DNA from: Sphingomonas sp. PsM26
Lineage (GTDB): Bacteria > Pseudomonadota > Alphaproteobacteria > Sphingomonadales > Sphingomonadaceae
DNA: 64,000 nt
Reading direction: 5' to 3'
Assembly: GCA_030433805.1 (NCBI GenBank)
Contig: JARUXA010000018.1
Location: 44,606 to 108,605, forward strand
Below, piece by piece: positions 1 to 8,724 of the stretch. The position numbers and the translations under genes are program-made. Each line of letters starts with the position of its first letter. The first letter of the stretch is position 1. The notes below the pieces were generated by a model that did no database searches, was not told the DNA's origin, and saw nothing but the letters and a program-made list of their open reading frames with translations.

Positions 1-2064
1 GCGCTTGGCGGTCTTGCGGAAGTGCGCGACACCTTCGAGGATCCCATGTGCATGCGAACCGCGCGCGACGTAACAGCGGCTGAGGTCCTTCCGCTCGGCA
101 AGCCCGTCGGAATGGTTGCCGACGATGATCGCGTTGGGGACCGAGCGCAGCATCTCGATATCGTTGCCGCTGTCGCCCGCGACGACCACCTGCCCCGCCG
201 CCAGCCCGAGCGCCTGGCGGACATGCTCTACCGCGGTCCCCTTGGACGCCGCGAACGGCAGCACGTCGAGATACCGTCCGTGGCTCTGGATGATCGTGCA
301 CGCCAGCCCGCGCGCATCGAGCAACGCGCGCAACCGCCGCCCGGCATCGGGATCGCCCTGGATCATGTAACTGAGCTTGGCGCGGCGCTGTTCGAGCGGG
401 CTTTGCGGCGTCAGCCCGCCTTCGCGCGCGATGACCCCTGCGATCGCCTCCCGATCCCAGCCCGCGGCAACCTTCTCGTCCCACGCGATGTCGCGCGCAT
501 AGATCCCGCCCGGACGGCGGTGATAGATTTCCGAGCCCACCGACGAAATAACGATCGCGGGCAACGGCGCGTGATGCTGTGCCAAAACCGCCATCGCGCT
601 GTGGAAACTGCGCCCGGTTGCAACCGCGAAAACCAGCGCGCGCTCGTCGCCATGCCACTGCCGGAACGCCGACAGCGCGTCCGCACAGCCAAGCAGCGTC
701 CCGTCGATATCGGACACGAGCAGGTTCTGCGGAATCGTGTCACGATCCGGTTGCGCCATCGGCGCGGCAACGACTTCGGCGAGCAGATCGGCATAGATCG
801 CGACATGCGCGTCCCAGTCGTACGTCCGCATCGCCGTCCGTCCGCCCGCCGCATAGCGATCATACAGCGCGTCATCGGCCAGGATCGCAAGCAAGGCATC
901 CGAAATCGCTTCCGGCGCGCGGGGATCGACGAGCAATCCGTTGCCGCAGGTCTCGACAATATCGTTCGGCCCGCCGCTGTCGGTCGCCACCACCGGCAGC
1001 CCCGCCGCCGCCGCCTCGAGCAGCGTCAGGCCGAACGGCTCGTTGAGCGCAGGGTTGGCGAACACCCCTCGCCGCTCCCGCGCATAGGCATAGACTGCGG
1101 GAATGTCGCACGGCCGATGCGTCTTGGGATAGGCGACCTTGCCGTACAGATCGTACCGGTCGATCAGGATCAGCAGTTCGGCCAGATTGTCGCGCACTTC
1201 GGGTTCGAGCGTGCGCAGATCGTCGCGAGTCCCCGCGACGATGACCAGGTTCGCCGCCGCCTGCAACGCGGGCGAACGCCCGTACGCCTCGACCAGTCCT
1301 GCGAGGTTCTTCTTGGTGACGGGACGCGCGATCGCCAGGATGGTCGGCTTCGACGGATCGGTCAGAAAACGGTCGATCGCGGCGTCGATCGCCGGATCGG
1401 GCAAGGCGTTCGCAAAGTCCTTCACGTCGCTACCCGGCGCGATGATGCGGATACGGCCCGGGTCATAGGCGTCGTACAACGCATATTGCAGCTCGGCCTC
1501 GTCGCGCGACGACGCAATGATCGCCGATGCGCCCGCAATCGCGCGGTCCTCGATCGCGATGCGCCGTTCGAGCCCATCGAGTTCGCGACACGGCTTGTCG
1601 AACGCCGCGCGCTTCACATGGCCGAGCGAATGCGCGGTGAAGACATAGGGGATCCCCAACCGGTCCTTGATTGCCGCCGCCAGTGCCCCTGCATCGGCAT
1701 AATGCGCGTGGATGACGTCGGGCCAGCGATCGAGCGCACTGATGTGCGCGACCGCCGCCTCGACCATGCTGTCATGCTGCGTCCACAGCTGTTCCTTGGC
1801 GAGATAGCGCGAGTCCACGCTGCGCAGCCGCACGATCCGCGTGTGATCGTCGATCGTTTCGATACACTGGTCATAACATTCACCGTGGACCGGATCGACG
1901 AAAGCACGCGTCAGAATCTCGATCCGGTCGATCGCCGGATGCGCGTCGCTCGCGCGGACCAGATCGAGCACGTAGCGGATGTGCCCGCCGGTATCAGCCG
2001 TCATGCCGTATTCCACATCGTGCCCCCGAAGGCAGCCCTGAAGTGCGATGTGGAGTACGAACAT
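1..2064 (-). CDS. Sucrose-phosphate synthase-like protein: GT4 glycosyltransferase fused to HAD phosphatase (3' end outside window)
   Basis: The minus-strand frame is open from an ATG at 2064 to the window edge, giving 688 codons without a stop. Residues 1-435 form a GT-B GT4 domain. It has a glycine-rich TGGH loop near residue 27, HAHYADAG near 119 and the nucleotide-sugar motif NEPFGLTLLE near 341. Residues 450-688 form an HAD-IIB phosphatase, with the SDIDGTLLG nucleophile loop at 451 and a GDSGNDIEML motif near the end. This order matches bifunctional sucrose-phosphate synthases, which make sucrose-6-phosphate from UDP-glucose and fructose-6-phosphate and then dephosphorylate it. Those are about 720 residues, so little is missing. 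A related disaccharide phosphate, such as mannosylfructose phosphate, cannot be excluded. The gene is divergent from the next one, with 28 bp between the start codons and no strong ribosome-binding site. Confidence 0.85.
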   Translation of the reverse strand, partial: MFVLHIALQGCLRGHDVEYGMTADTGGHIRYVLDLVRASDAHPAIDRIEILTRAFVDPVHGECYDQCIETIDDHTRIVRLRSVDSRYLAKEQLWTQHDSMVEAAVAHISALDRWPDVIHAHYADAGALAAAIKDRLGIPYVFTAHSLGHVKRAAFDKPCRELDGLERRIAIEDRAIAGASAIIASSRDEAELQYALYDAYDPGRIRIIAPGSDVKDFANALPDPAIDAAIDRFLTDPSKPTILAIARPVTKKNLAGLVEAYGRSPALQAAANLVIVAGTRDDLRTLEPEVRDNLAELLILIDRYDLYGKVAYPKTHRPCDIPAVYAYARERRGVFANPALNEPFGLTLLEAAAAGLPVVATDSGGPNDIVETCGNGLLVDPRAPEAISDALLAILADDALYDRYAAGGRTAMRTYDWDAHVAIYADLLAEVVAAPMAQPDRDTIPQNLLVSDIDGTLLGCADALSAFRQWHGDERALVFAVATGRSFHSAMAVLAQHHAPLPAIVISSVGSEIYHRRPGGIYARDIAWDEKVAAGWDREAIAGVIAREGGLTPQSPLEQRRAKLSYMIQGDPDAGRRLRALLDARGLACTIIQSHGRYLDVLPFAASKGTAVEHVRQALGLAAGQVVVAGDSGNDIEMLRSVPNAIIVGNHSDGLAERKDLSRCYVARGSHAHGILEGVAHFRKTAKR

Positions 2065-2092
2065 TGTTACCGTTCATTCTGGAGACAGAAAG

Positions 2093-3397
2093 ATGGAACT
2101 GACTCACATTCATCGCAGTTCCGAAACGATGTACGGGAATTTAATTGATCCAGAGCAAGTATCCCCCCAGCTGCAGGTTGGTTTGCTGACGTGGGCGCTA
2201 CCGCCCGAGAAAAGCGGGCTGTCCCGCGCGGCGCTGGAAATTGCCCATGCGGCGGCCGAAGCCGGTGCCAATGTCCGCGTGTTCACGCTGGATCGCAGCG
2301 GACGCGATCGGGACGGGGTACTCGAGATCATCGGGTGCGCCCCCCGCGGAGCGCTTGCCACGGTGCGGCGCACGGCGGCGCTGGGGCATCTCGCCGCGCC
2401 GCTCGCGTTCCGCGCGGCGGTCATGGCGGAGCATCGGAAACGGTGCTTCGACGTGATCGAGGCGACCAACTGGTACGCCCCCGGTGCCGCCATCGCCGCA
2501 CGACGGACGATACCGCTCGTCACGCGCAACTCCACGCCCGCCGCGATCACATTATCGCAGGAGCCGACGCTGCGGAACCGGGTCGACCGTGCGGGCGCGA
2601 TCCTGATCGAACGACTGTCGGCGCAGTGGAGTGCCGGGCTGATCTCGAACACCACGGCGCATGGCGACACCATCGCGGACCTGTACCGCGTGCCCCACCC
2701 CGGCCCCCATCACGCGGTGATCGGGCTGAGTTTGCCACAGGTCATCACCGAACGTGGGCAGAACGCTGCCTATCCGGGCGACGGCGGAACGGTCGAGCTG
2801 CTGTTCGTCGGGCGAAACGAGCCGCGCAAGGGGTTCGATGCGCTACTGGAGGCGACGACGATCCTTGCGATCGAACACGCCACCGGACGCCTGCCGGCGT
2901 TTCGGCTGACCCTGGTCGGCGCGCAGGAAGAAGACGTCGCTGCACTCCCCGCGCACGCGCGCGAAAGGCTCCGCCTGTTCCACCGCGTCGACGAGACCCG
3001 CTTGCACGATCTGTTCGCGGCGGCGCATGTCGTCGTCGCCCCGTCGCGCTACGAGAGTTTCGGCCTCGTCTATCAGGAGGCGATGATGTTCGGCCGCCCC
3101 GTCGTCGCCTGCGCCGAGGATGCAAGCGCGCGGCTGTTCGTCGGGGACAGCGGCGCAGGGATCCTCGCGACGACCTGTACCGGAGCGGACGTCGCGGCCA
3201 CGCTGCGCCCGCTGATCGAAGATCCTGCGCTGCGCATACGCTATGCCGCCGCGAGCCGCGCCGCGTCCGGCCAGTTCACGCGCCGCACGCTCGGCGAGCA
3301 GACACTCGCGGCCTATCGATCCGCGATCGCGTCGAACGGGCGTAGCAAACGCGCCTCGTCCTCGGGCCGCGCGCCGTCGGCGGACATCGCGGCATAG
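2093..3397 (+). CDS. Glycosyltransferase family 4
   Basis: Encodes 434 residues with GT-B architecture. The N-terminal half carries the acceptor-side GLSRAALEIA helix, and the C-terminal half has a VGRNEPRKGFDALLEA strand-helix typical of GT4. The donor-binding motif is SRYESFGLVYQEAMMFGRPV, with the conserved Glu pair. An in-frame ATG exists at 2048, but 2093 is chosen because GGAG lies 8 bases upstream and 2048 lies inside the divergent gene. The protein is cytoplasmic and probably transfers a sugar from a nucleotide donor in glycan or glycoside synthesis; the substrate is unknown. The last 85 bp overlap the convergent GT2 gene. Confidence 0.85.
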   Translation: MELTHIHRSSETMYGNLIDPEQVSPQLQVGLLTWALPPEKSGLSRAALEIAHAAAEAGANVRVFTLDRSGRDRDGVLEIIGCAPRGALATVRRTAALGHLAAPLAFRAAVMAEHRKRCFDVIEATNWYAPGAAIAARRTIPLVTRNSTPAAITLSQEPTLRNRVDRAGAILIERLSAQWSAGLISNTTAHGDTIADLYRVPHPGPHHAVIGLSLPQVITERGQNAAYPGDGGTVELLFVGRNEPRKGFDALLEATTILAIEHATGRLPAFRLTLVGAQEEDVAALPAHARERLRLFHRVDETRLHDLFAAAHVVVAPSRYESFGLVYQEAMMFGRPVVACAEDASARLFVGDSGAGILATTCTGADVAATLRPLIEDPALRIRYAAASRAASGQFTRRTLGEQTLAAYRSAIASNGRSKRASSSGRAPSADIAA

Positions 3398-4209
3398 GTC
3401 TTTGTCCGCGCGCGGACCCGCACCGCATCGAGCCGATGCTCGATCACCCCGGCCAGCGCCAGCGACGTCTGCGCGAACGGGACGACCGGGCGTTCGTGGA
3501 CGCGCCCCGCAAAGCGCACCGCACTTCGGTTGAGCCGGTACTGGATGTCGGGAAACAGCGCCGACTGAGCGCCATCGACGAGGTTGCACCGCGCGAGCCC
3601 CAGCGACTCCAGCCCGTCGCCGTCCGCAGCCGCGACCAGCCACCCGAGACTGTCGCGCAACACCGCATCGGGCCGCTCGTCGCTGTCGAGTTGCAAAACC
3701 CACCCTTCCCCGGCCAGCGCCTGCACGCGGTTGCGTTGCGCGGCGAAATCCCCGGCGAGCGGGTGCGCATGAAGTTCGGTGCCAGGGAACGCCTCGGCCC
3801 AGGGAGCGGCGTCGGGGGCATCGATCAGCACGATCCGTCGCGCGAATTCCGGAAGCGCCGCGACCAGCGCCGCCGCATCGGCGCATTCTTCGGGCCGGGT
3901 GATGATCCCGAGCGTGATCGCATGGTCGCGCGGCACAGCTGGACCCGCGCGATCGTGGTCCAGCACATAGCCGAACCGCCACGCCGCATTGCGCCACCCT
4001 TCCGCAGTCAGTGCCCAGCGATCGTTCGGAGCACCACATGCCAGACCTTCGCCGAGACGATGCAACAGCGCCGCGCGAACCCCGTCGAGCGGAACACCCG
4101 CATCGACCTGAAGCCCGCAATGCGTGCATTCCTCCCCACCGATCCGCGCGTGCCAGTCGGGGTTGGCACACACCGGGCACCGCAGCCGTGCGACGTGCCG
4201 CGACGTCAC
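3313..4209 (-). CDS. Glycosyltransferase family 2 with N-terminal zinc ribbon
   Basis: Encodes 298 residues from a GTG at 4209. That GTG shares the four bases GTGA with the stop of the upstream GT4 gene, so translation is probably coupled. The N-terminus has four cysteines (C11, C14, C28, C31) in two CxxC knuckles, as in a zinc ribbon. A GT-A fold follows from about residue 96 (AITLGIITR), with the metal-binding motif LQLDSDERPD near residue 172 and an AAQRNR motif just before it, as in WaaE/SunS-like GT2 enzymes. The zinc ribbon is an unusual addition. It may bind a partner or recognise an acceptor, which is inference. The 3' end overlaps the convergent GT4 gene by 85 bp. Confidence 0.8.
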   Translation of the reverse strand: MTSRHVARLRCPVCANPDWHARIGGEECTHCGLQVDAGVPLDGVRAALLHRLGEGLACGAPNDRWALTAEGWRNAAWRFGYVLDHDRAGPAVPRDHAITLGIITRPEECADAAALVAALPEFARRIVLIDAPDAAPWAEAFPGTELHAHPLAGDFAAQRNRVQALAGEGWVLQLDSDERPDAVLRDSLGWLVAAADGDGLESLGLARCNLVDGAQSALFPDIQYRLNRSAVRFAGRVHERPVVPFAQTSLALAGVIEHRLDAVRVRARTKTYAAMSADGARPEDEARLLRPFDAIADR

Positions 4210-5279
4210 CCGCCTGCCCGCGCGATCTGCGCCGCGTACAGGTCGACATAATCGCGCGCCATCCGATCGGCGGTGAAGCGCTGCTCGAACACGCGCCGGA
4301 TCGCGCGGCGGTCGAGCATGGCGGCCTTGGCGACCGCTTCCGCCGCCTCCGCCTCGCTGGAGACGATGAAGCCGGTGACGCCCGGCTCCACGATCTCGCG
4401 CACGCTGCCCTTGTCCCACGCGATCACGGGTGTTCCGCACGCCATCGCCTCGATCATCACCAGCCCGAATGGCTCGGGCCAGTCGATCGGGAACAGCAGC
4501 GCCACCGCATTGCCCAGCAGGTCCTGCTTCGCCGCATCGTCCAGTTCGCCGACGTGGACGATCGCGTCCCCCAGCGCTGGCGCGACGTGCTTCGCGAAAT
4601 AGGTCGGGTTGCCGACATCGACCGCACCCGCGAGCCTCAGCGGCATCTCCGCCGCTTGTGCAATCGCGATCGCGCGGTCGGGGCGTTTCTGGTCGGTCAT
4701 CCGCCCGATGAACGCGAGATAGCCGCCCGCGCCGTCGCCGATCCGATAGCGGTCGCGCGCGATGCCGTGGTGCACGATCCCGGCAAGGTTCGCCGACGGC
4801 AAGGCGGACGCCTGCGCCGCCGAGATTGCCGCCACCGGCAGGTCGGTAAAATGCCCGAAGAACAGTTCGCGGTCGCATTCGTCGAGCCGCCAGTGGACCG
4901 TCGTGATGCTCCGCGACCGCGCCGCGCCGAGTACGGCTGCGTGGGCGAATTCGCCGTGGCAATGGACGATATCGAATTGGCCAAGCCGTTCGGCGAGCAA
5001 CCCCAATTGCATCGCCTCCAGCGCAGCCGGCACCCCCGGCGCGACCTCCCCGCGCGCGTGTTTCAGCGCGGCAAGGCTCGGTCCTGCGGACACCAGCGTC
5101 GCGGAACTCCGGCTGTCGGACGGCGCGAACAGCGTGACGTCATGCCCCTGCGCGACGAGCGCTTCGGTCAGGTCGTACACGATCCGCTCGGTCCCGCCCG
5201 ATCCGCTCGGCGGGGTCGGGAAGATCACCGGGGCGACCTGTGCGATCCGCAGGCGTTGCGTGGTTGGTCCGTCGGTCAT
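4206..5279 (-). CDS. Glycosyltransferase family 4
   Basis: Encodes 357 residues. The N-terminus RLRIAQVAPVIFPTPP followed by GGTERIV is a typical GT4 acceptor-domain opening. FIGRMTDQKRPDRAIAIA and the donor motif DWPEPFGLVMIEAMACGTPV, with its Glu-x7-Glu arrangement, mark the nucleotide-sugar domain. It is the first gene of a two-gene minus-strand unit with the zinc-ribbon GT2, joined by a GTGA overlap, so the two proteins are probably made together and act in one pathway. AAAGG-like pairing upstream of the ATG supports the start. The sugar and acceptor cannot be read from the sequence. Confidence 0.85.
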   Translation of the reverse strand: MTDGPTTQRLRIAQVAPVIFPTPPSGSGGTERIVYDLTEALVAQGHDVTLFAPSDSRSSATLVSAGPSLAALKHARGEVAPGVPAALEAMQLGLLAERLGQFDIVHCHGEFAHAAVLGAARSRSITTVHWRLDECDRELFFGHFTDLPVAAISAAQASALPSANLAGIVHHGIARDRYRIGDGAGGYLAFIGRMTDQKRPDRAIAIAQAAEMPLRLAGAVDVGNPTYFAKHVAPALGDAIVHVGELDDAAKQDLLGNAVALLFPIDWPEPFGLVMIEAMACGTPVIAWDKGSVREIVEPGVTGFIVSSEAEAAEAVAKAAMLDRRAIRRVFEQRFTADRMARDYVDLYAAQIARAGG

Positions 5280-5473
5280 GATCCCCCTTTGGACGAGGCG
5301 TGATCCCCGACGGGAGGCTGGACGAATGCAGGTGGCGGTCGGTTCCCCGTATCAATTGCGCGGGATACCGGGGGTGCGCAACCGATCTGCCTCCTCGTCC
5401 TTTATGATGAGGTCGGCATCCTAAGCGTGCATCGTCCGTTTGCGCGCTCCGACACCTTTGAAAGGCAAGCACA

Positions 5474-5899
5474 ATGTCCATCGACGTCATTTACAAGACC
5501 AAGGCCACCGCAACCGGCGGTCGCGACGGTTCCGCACGCTCGGACGATGGGTCGGTCGACGTCAAGCTGGTCGTACCCAAGGAGATGGGTGGCCCCGGCG
5601 GCGTCGGCGCCAACCCCGAAAAGCTGTTTGCGGCTGGCTATTCCGCCTGCTTCCTCGGCGCGATGAAGGCGGTTTCGGGCAAGGTTGGGGTCAAGGTCCC
5701 CGCCGATGCGACCGTAACTGCCGAGGTCGGGTTCGGTCCGCGTTCGGAAGGTGGCTACGGCATTACCGCCGACCTGACGATCACGCTCCCCGGCGTCGAC
5801 AAGGCCGAGGCCGAGAAGCTCGCGAACGCGGCGCATGAGGTCTGTCCTTATTCCAACGCGACGCGCAACAATGTCGACGTCGGGCTCAATATCGCCTGA
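5474..5899 (+). CDS. ohr: Organic hydroperoxide resistance protein Ohr (OsmC family)
   Basis: Encodes 141 residues, the usual Ohr length. The two redox cysteines are visible: C59 in AAGYSACF and C124 in EVCPYSNATRNNVDV. The conserved active-site Arg (R22) and Glu (E49) are in their usual places. Ohr proteins reduce organic and lipid hydroperoxides through a cysteine disulfide that is re-reduced by lipoylated proteins. The start has AAAGG 9 bases upstream. No OhrR (MarR-type) regulator is adjacent, and I see no clear OhrR operator in 5280-5473, so its regulator is probably elsewhere. Confidence 0.93.
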   Translation: MSIDVIYKTKATATGGRDGSARSDDGSVDVKLVVPKEMGGPGGVGANPEKLFAAGYSACFLGAMKAVSGKVGVKVPADATVTAEVGFGPRSEGGYGITADLTITLPGVDKAEAEKLANAAHEVCPYSNATRNNVDVGLNIA

Positions 5900-6023
5900 C
5901 CTGACGGACGCGCCGATGTTCTTGACCCCGATAAACCGAACCTGAACGGGACGGTTCAGTCGATCGCCATTATCCCACTGATAACAGGCGAAAGATCAAG
6001 ACATCGGCGCGGACGGCCGGGCA

Positions 6024-6059
6024 CCGGGTGGGCAACCTTCACACTCTTTGCCCACCCGG
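6024..6059. repeat. Perfect 12-bp inverted repeat between ohr and the ArsB-type gene
   Basis: CCGGGTGGGCAA at 6024-6035 and its exact reverse complement TTGCCCACCCGG at 6048-6059 are separated by 12 bases. It lies 125 bp after the ohr stop and 90 bp before the preferred transporter start. There is no T-run, so it may be a factor-independent-like hairpin, a leader structure or an operator. A GTG at 6028, which would extend the transporter frame, lies inside the hairpin and is therefore an unlikely start. Confidence 0.75.
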
Positions 6060-6150
6060 CCCATTCTGCGGCCAACCCTTCGACTATCGGAGTTTGCGTG
6101 ATGACCGTCCCGTTGCGCATATCGGAGCCCACCCCCCCGCGACGCCGTTC

Positions 6151-7401
6151 GTGAGCCTCGCGACGGGTGTAACCTGGGGCATTTGTGCGGCCTCCACCGC
6201 AGGCGTCATCACGCGGCCGTTCCGCTGGCCCGAAGCGATCTGGGCGATGCTGGGGGCGGCGTTGCTGCTCGTGTTCGGGCTGCTCCCATTCTCTGCCGCG
6301 CTCGGCGCGATCGGCAAGGGCACGGACGTCTATCTGTTCCTGATCGGCATGATGCTGCTCAGCGAAACCTGCCGCCGCCACGGCCTGTTCGACTGGGTCG
6401 CCGCAACCGCGGTCAACCACGCGCACGGCTCGCGCCCGCGCCTGTTCCTGCTCGTCTATGCGACCGGGATCGTCACCACGACGTTCCTGTCCAATGACGC
6501 AACCGCGGTGGTGCTGACCCCCGCCGTCTACGCCGCCGCGCGCAAGGCCGAGGCGGACCCACTGCCGCTGCTGTTCGCCTGCGCATTGATCGCGAACGCG
6601 GCGAGCTTCGTGCTACCGATCTCCAACCCTGCCAACCTCGTGCTGTACGGCGGGCACATGCCCCCGCTCGGGCGATGGTTCGCGTCGTTCGCGCTGCCCT
6701 CGCTGGCCGCGATCGTCGTGACGTTCCTGATCCTGCGGTATGTCGAACGCGCGCGGATCGTCGGCGACTGCCAGTCCGAGGTCGATCGCACCCCGCTATC
6801 GACCGGGGGCAAGATCGCGCTGGGCGGGATCGTCGCGACCGCCTCCGCGCTGCTGCTGGCATCCGCCTTCGACATCGAACTCGGCCTGCCGACGTGCATC
6901 GCCGGGGTCGCGACGACGCTGGTGGTCGCGCTGGCGACGCGAAGCTCCCCCATTGCCGTGGCACGCGACGTCTCGTGGAGCGTCCTGCCGCTGGTCGCGG
7001 GGCTGTTCGTGCTGGTCGAGGCGCTCGATCATACCGGCGTGATCCGCCACGTCGCCGAGGCGCTCCGTACCGCGTCCGCCGACCCGGCGCGCGGTGCGCT
7101 CACCGCGGGTACGCTGCTCGCGTTCGGATCGAACCTCATCAACAACCTGCCCGCCGGATTGATCGCGAGCAGCGCCGTGCTTCAGGCGCACCCGCCGCAG
7201 ATGGTGGTGGATGCGCTGCTGATCGGCGTCGATCTCGGCCCGAACCTGTCGATCACCGGGTCGCTCGCCACGATCCTGTGGCTTCAGGCGATCCGGCGCG
7301 AAGGCGAAGACGTCGGGTTCTGGCGCTTCCTCAAGGTCGGTGTGGTGACGATGATCCCCGCCCTCGCCGCCGCCCTCGCCGCGCGCATCGCGCTCGGCTG
7401 A
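6151..7401 (+). CDS. ArsB/NhaD-type ion transporter, probable arsenite efflux carrier
   Basis: Encodes about 416 residues from a GTG at 6151. The frame is open further upstream, to 6028, but that segment is hydrophilic and contains a hairpin. Many hydrophobic helices are seen. The family signatures are TTTFLSNDATAVVLTPAV near the middle of the first half and GVDLGPNLSITGSLATILWL near the C-terminus. Both are hallmarks of the ArsB branch of the ion-transporter superfamily. ArsB exports arsenite across the inner membrane, alone or with ArsA. No arsR, arsC or arsA is adjacent, so the substrate is inferred from motifs only. The following MFS gene starts 48 bp later and is probably co-transcribed. 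Confidence 0.8.
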   Translation: MSLATGVTWGICAASTAGVITRPFRWPEAIWAMLGAALLLVFGLLPFSAALGAIGKGTDVYLFLIGMMLLSETCRRHGLFDWVAATAVNHAHGSRPRLFLLVYATGIVTTTFLSNDATAVVLTPAVYAAARKAEADPLPLLFACALIANAASFVLPISNPANLVLYGGHMPPLGRWFASFALPSLAAIVVTFLILRYVERARIVGDCQSEVDRTPLSTGGKIALGGIVATASALLLASAFDIELGLPTCIAGVATTLVVALATRSSPIAVARDVSWSVLPLVAGLFVLVEALDHTGVIRHVAEALRTASADPARGALTAGTLLAFGSNLINNLPAGLIASSAVLQAHPPQMVVDALLIGVDLGPNLSITGSLATILWLQAIRREGEDVGFWRFLKVGVVTMIPALAAALAARIALG

Positions 7402-7449
7402 CGTCCACTAACCGACCGCCCCCTCTCTCAAGCCCCGCGAGACCCCATC

Positions 7450-8712
7450 ATGGCCACTGCCTTCGCTTCTGCCGCATCCGGCGGCTCGACACCGCGGCGC
7501 TCCAAACCGGGCAGCACGCTCGACGCGCTCAACTTCTTCCTCGCCGATGTCCGCGACGGGCTCGGACCGTATCTCGCGATCTATCTCGTCGCGGTGCGCG
7601 GGCCGGCGCATGGCTGGAACGAGGCGACCGTCGGGCTGGTGCTGACGATCGCGGGGATCGTCGGCCTGCTCGCACAAACGCCTGCGGGCGGCCTGATCGA
7701 CCGTAGCAAGAACAAGCCGCGGATCGTGATGATCGCAGCGCTTTTGGTGACATTGAGCAGCCTGTCGCTGCCGATCGTATCTGGCTTCACCGCGGTGACG
7801 GTGACGCAATCGATCGCCGCGGTGGCGGGTGCGGTGTTCGCGCCCGCCATTTCTGCGATCACGCTCGGCCTCGTCGGCCCCAAGCTGTTCGCCAAGCGCG
7901 TCGCGCGCAACGAGGCGTTCAACCACGCGGGCAACGCGGTGTCCGCGGCGCTTGCGGGCGTACTCGCATGGAAGTTCGGTCCGGTCGTGGTGTTCTGGCT
8001 GATGGCGGGCCTGACCGTCGCAAGCATCGCGACGACCTTCCGCATCCGCAATGACGACATCGACAATGCGGTCGCACGCGGGCTCGATTGCGAACCCGAG
8101 GAAGGCTGCGAGGAACCGAGCGGCTGGAAGGTGCTGGTCGAGAACCGTCCGCTGATGCTGTTCGCGGTGATCGCGTTCCTGTTCCATCTGTCGAACGCCG
8201 CGATGCTGACCTCGGTCAGCCAGTTGCTCGCCAAGACTGTGGGCAAGGACCAGGCGACCTCGCTCACCGCCGCGTGCATCGTCGCCGCGCAGCTCGTGAT
8301 GGTGCCGGTCGCGATCCTCGTCGGGCGGAGTACCGAGCGGTTCGGGACCAAGCCGATCTTCCTGCTCGCGTTCGTCTTCCTCGCTGCGCGCGGCGCGCTC
8401 TACACAGTGTCGAACGATCCCTATTGGCTGGTCGGCGTGCAGGCGCTCGACGGCGTCGGGGCAGGCATCTTCGGGGCGCTGTTCCCGGTGGTGATCGCTG
8501 ACCTGACCGAGGGCAGCGGACGCTTCAACGTCAGCCAGGGCGCGGTCGCGACGACGCAGGGTCTCGGCGCGGCGCTGTCCGCGTCGCTCGCGGGCGCGAT
8601 CATCGTCTGGGCGGGGTATAGCGTCAGCTTCCTGACGCTCGCGGCGATCGCGGCGGCGGGGTTCACGCTCTACCTGCTGGCGATGCCCGAGACGAAGAAG
8701 GCGAAGCAATAG
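7450..8712 (+). CDS. MFS transporter
   Basis: Encodes 420 residues with about 12 hydrophobic segments in two halves joined by a charged loop around residues 205-225. The MFS motif A appears between TM2 and TM3 as GGLIDRSKNKPR. The N-terminus LNFFLADVRDGLGPYLAIYL matches a group of alphaproteobacterial MFS proteins of unknown substrate. It lies 48 bp downstream of the ArsB-type carrier on the same strand, so a joint role in export is possible. It does not resemble ArsJ. It is convergent with the LysR gene, with a 12-bp gap. Confidence 0.85.
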   Translation: MATAFASAASGGSTPRRSKPGSTLDALNFFLADVRDGLGPYLAIYLVAVRGPAHGWNEATVGLVLTIAGIVGLLAQTPAGGLIDRSKNKPRIVMIAALLVTLSSLSLPIVSGFTAVTVTQSIAAVAGAVFAPAISAITLGLVGPKLFAKRVARNEAFNHAGNAVSAALAGVLAWKFGPVVVFWLMAGLTVASIATTFRIRNDDIDNAVARGLDCEPEEGCEEPSGWKVLVENRPLMLFAVIAFLFHLSNAAMLTSVSQLLAKTVGKDQATSLTAACIVAAQLVMVPVAILVGRSTERFGTKPIFLLAFVFLAARGALYTVSNDPYWLVGVQALDGVGAGIFGALFPVVIADLTEGSGRFNVSQGAVATTQGLGAALSASLAGAIIVWAGYSVSFLTLAAIAAAGFTLYLLAMPETKKAKQ

Positions 8713-8724
8713 CCACGGCGCCGA

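Noticed and set aside
22..2148. Plus-strand open frame of 708 codons opposite the sucrose-phosphate synthase-like gene
   Set aside because: The minus strand carries clear GT4 and HAD motifs throughout; the plus-strand product is low-complexity and basic.
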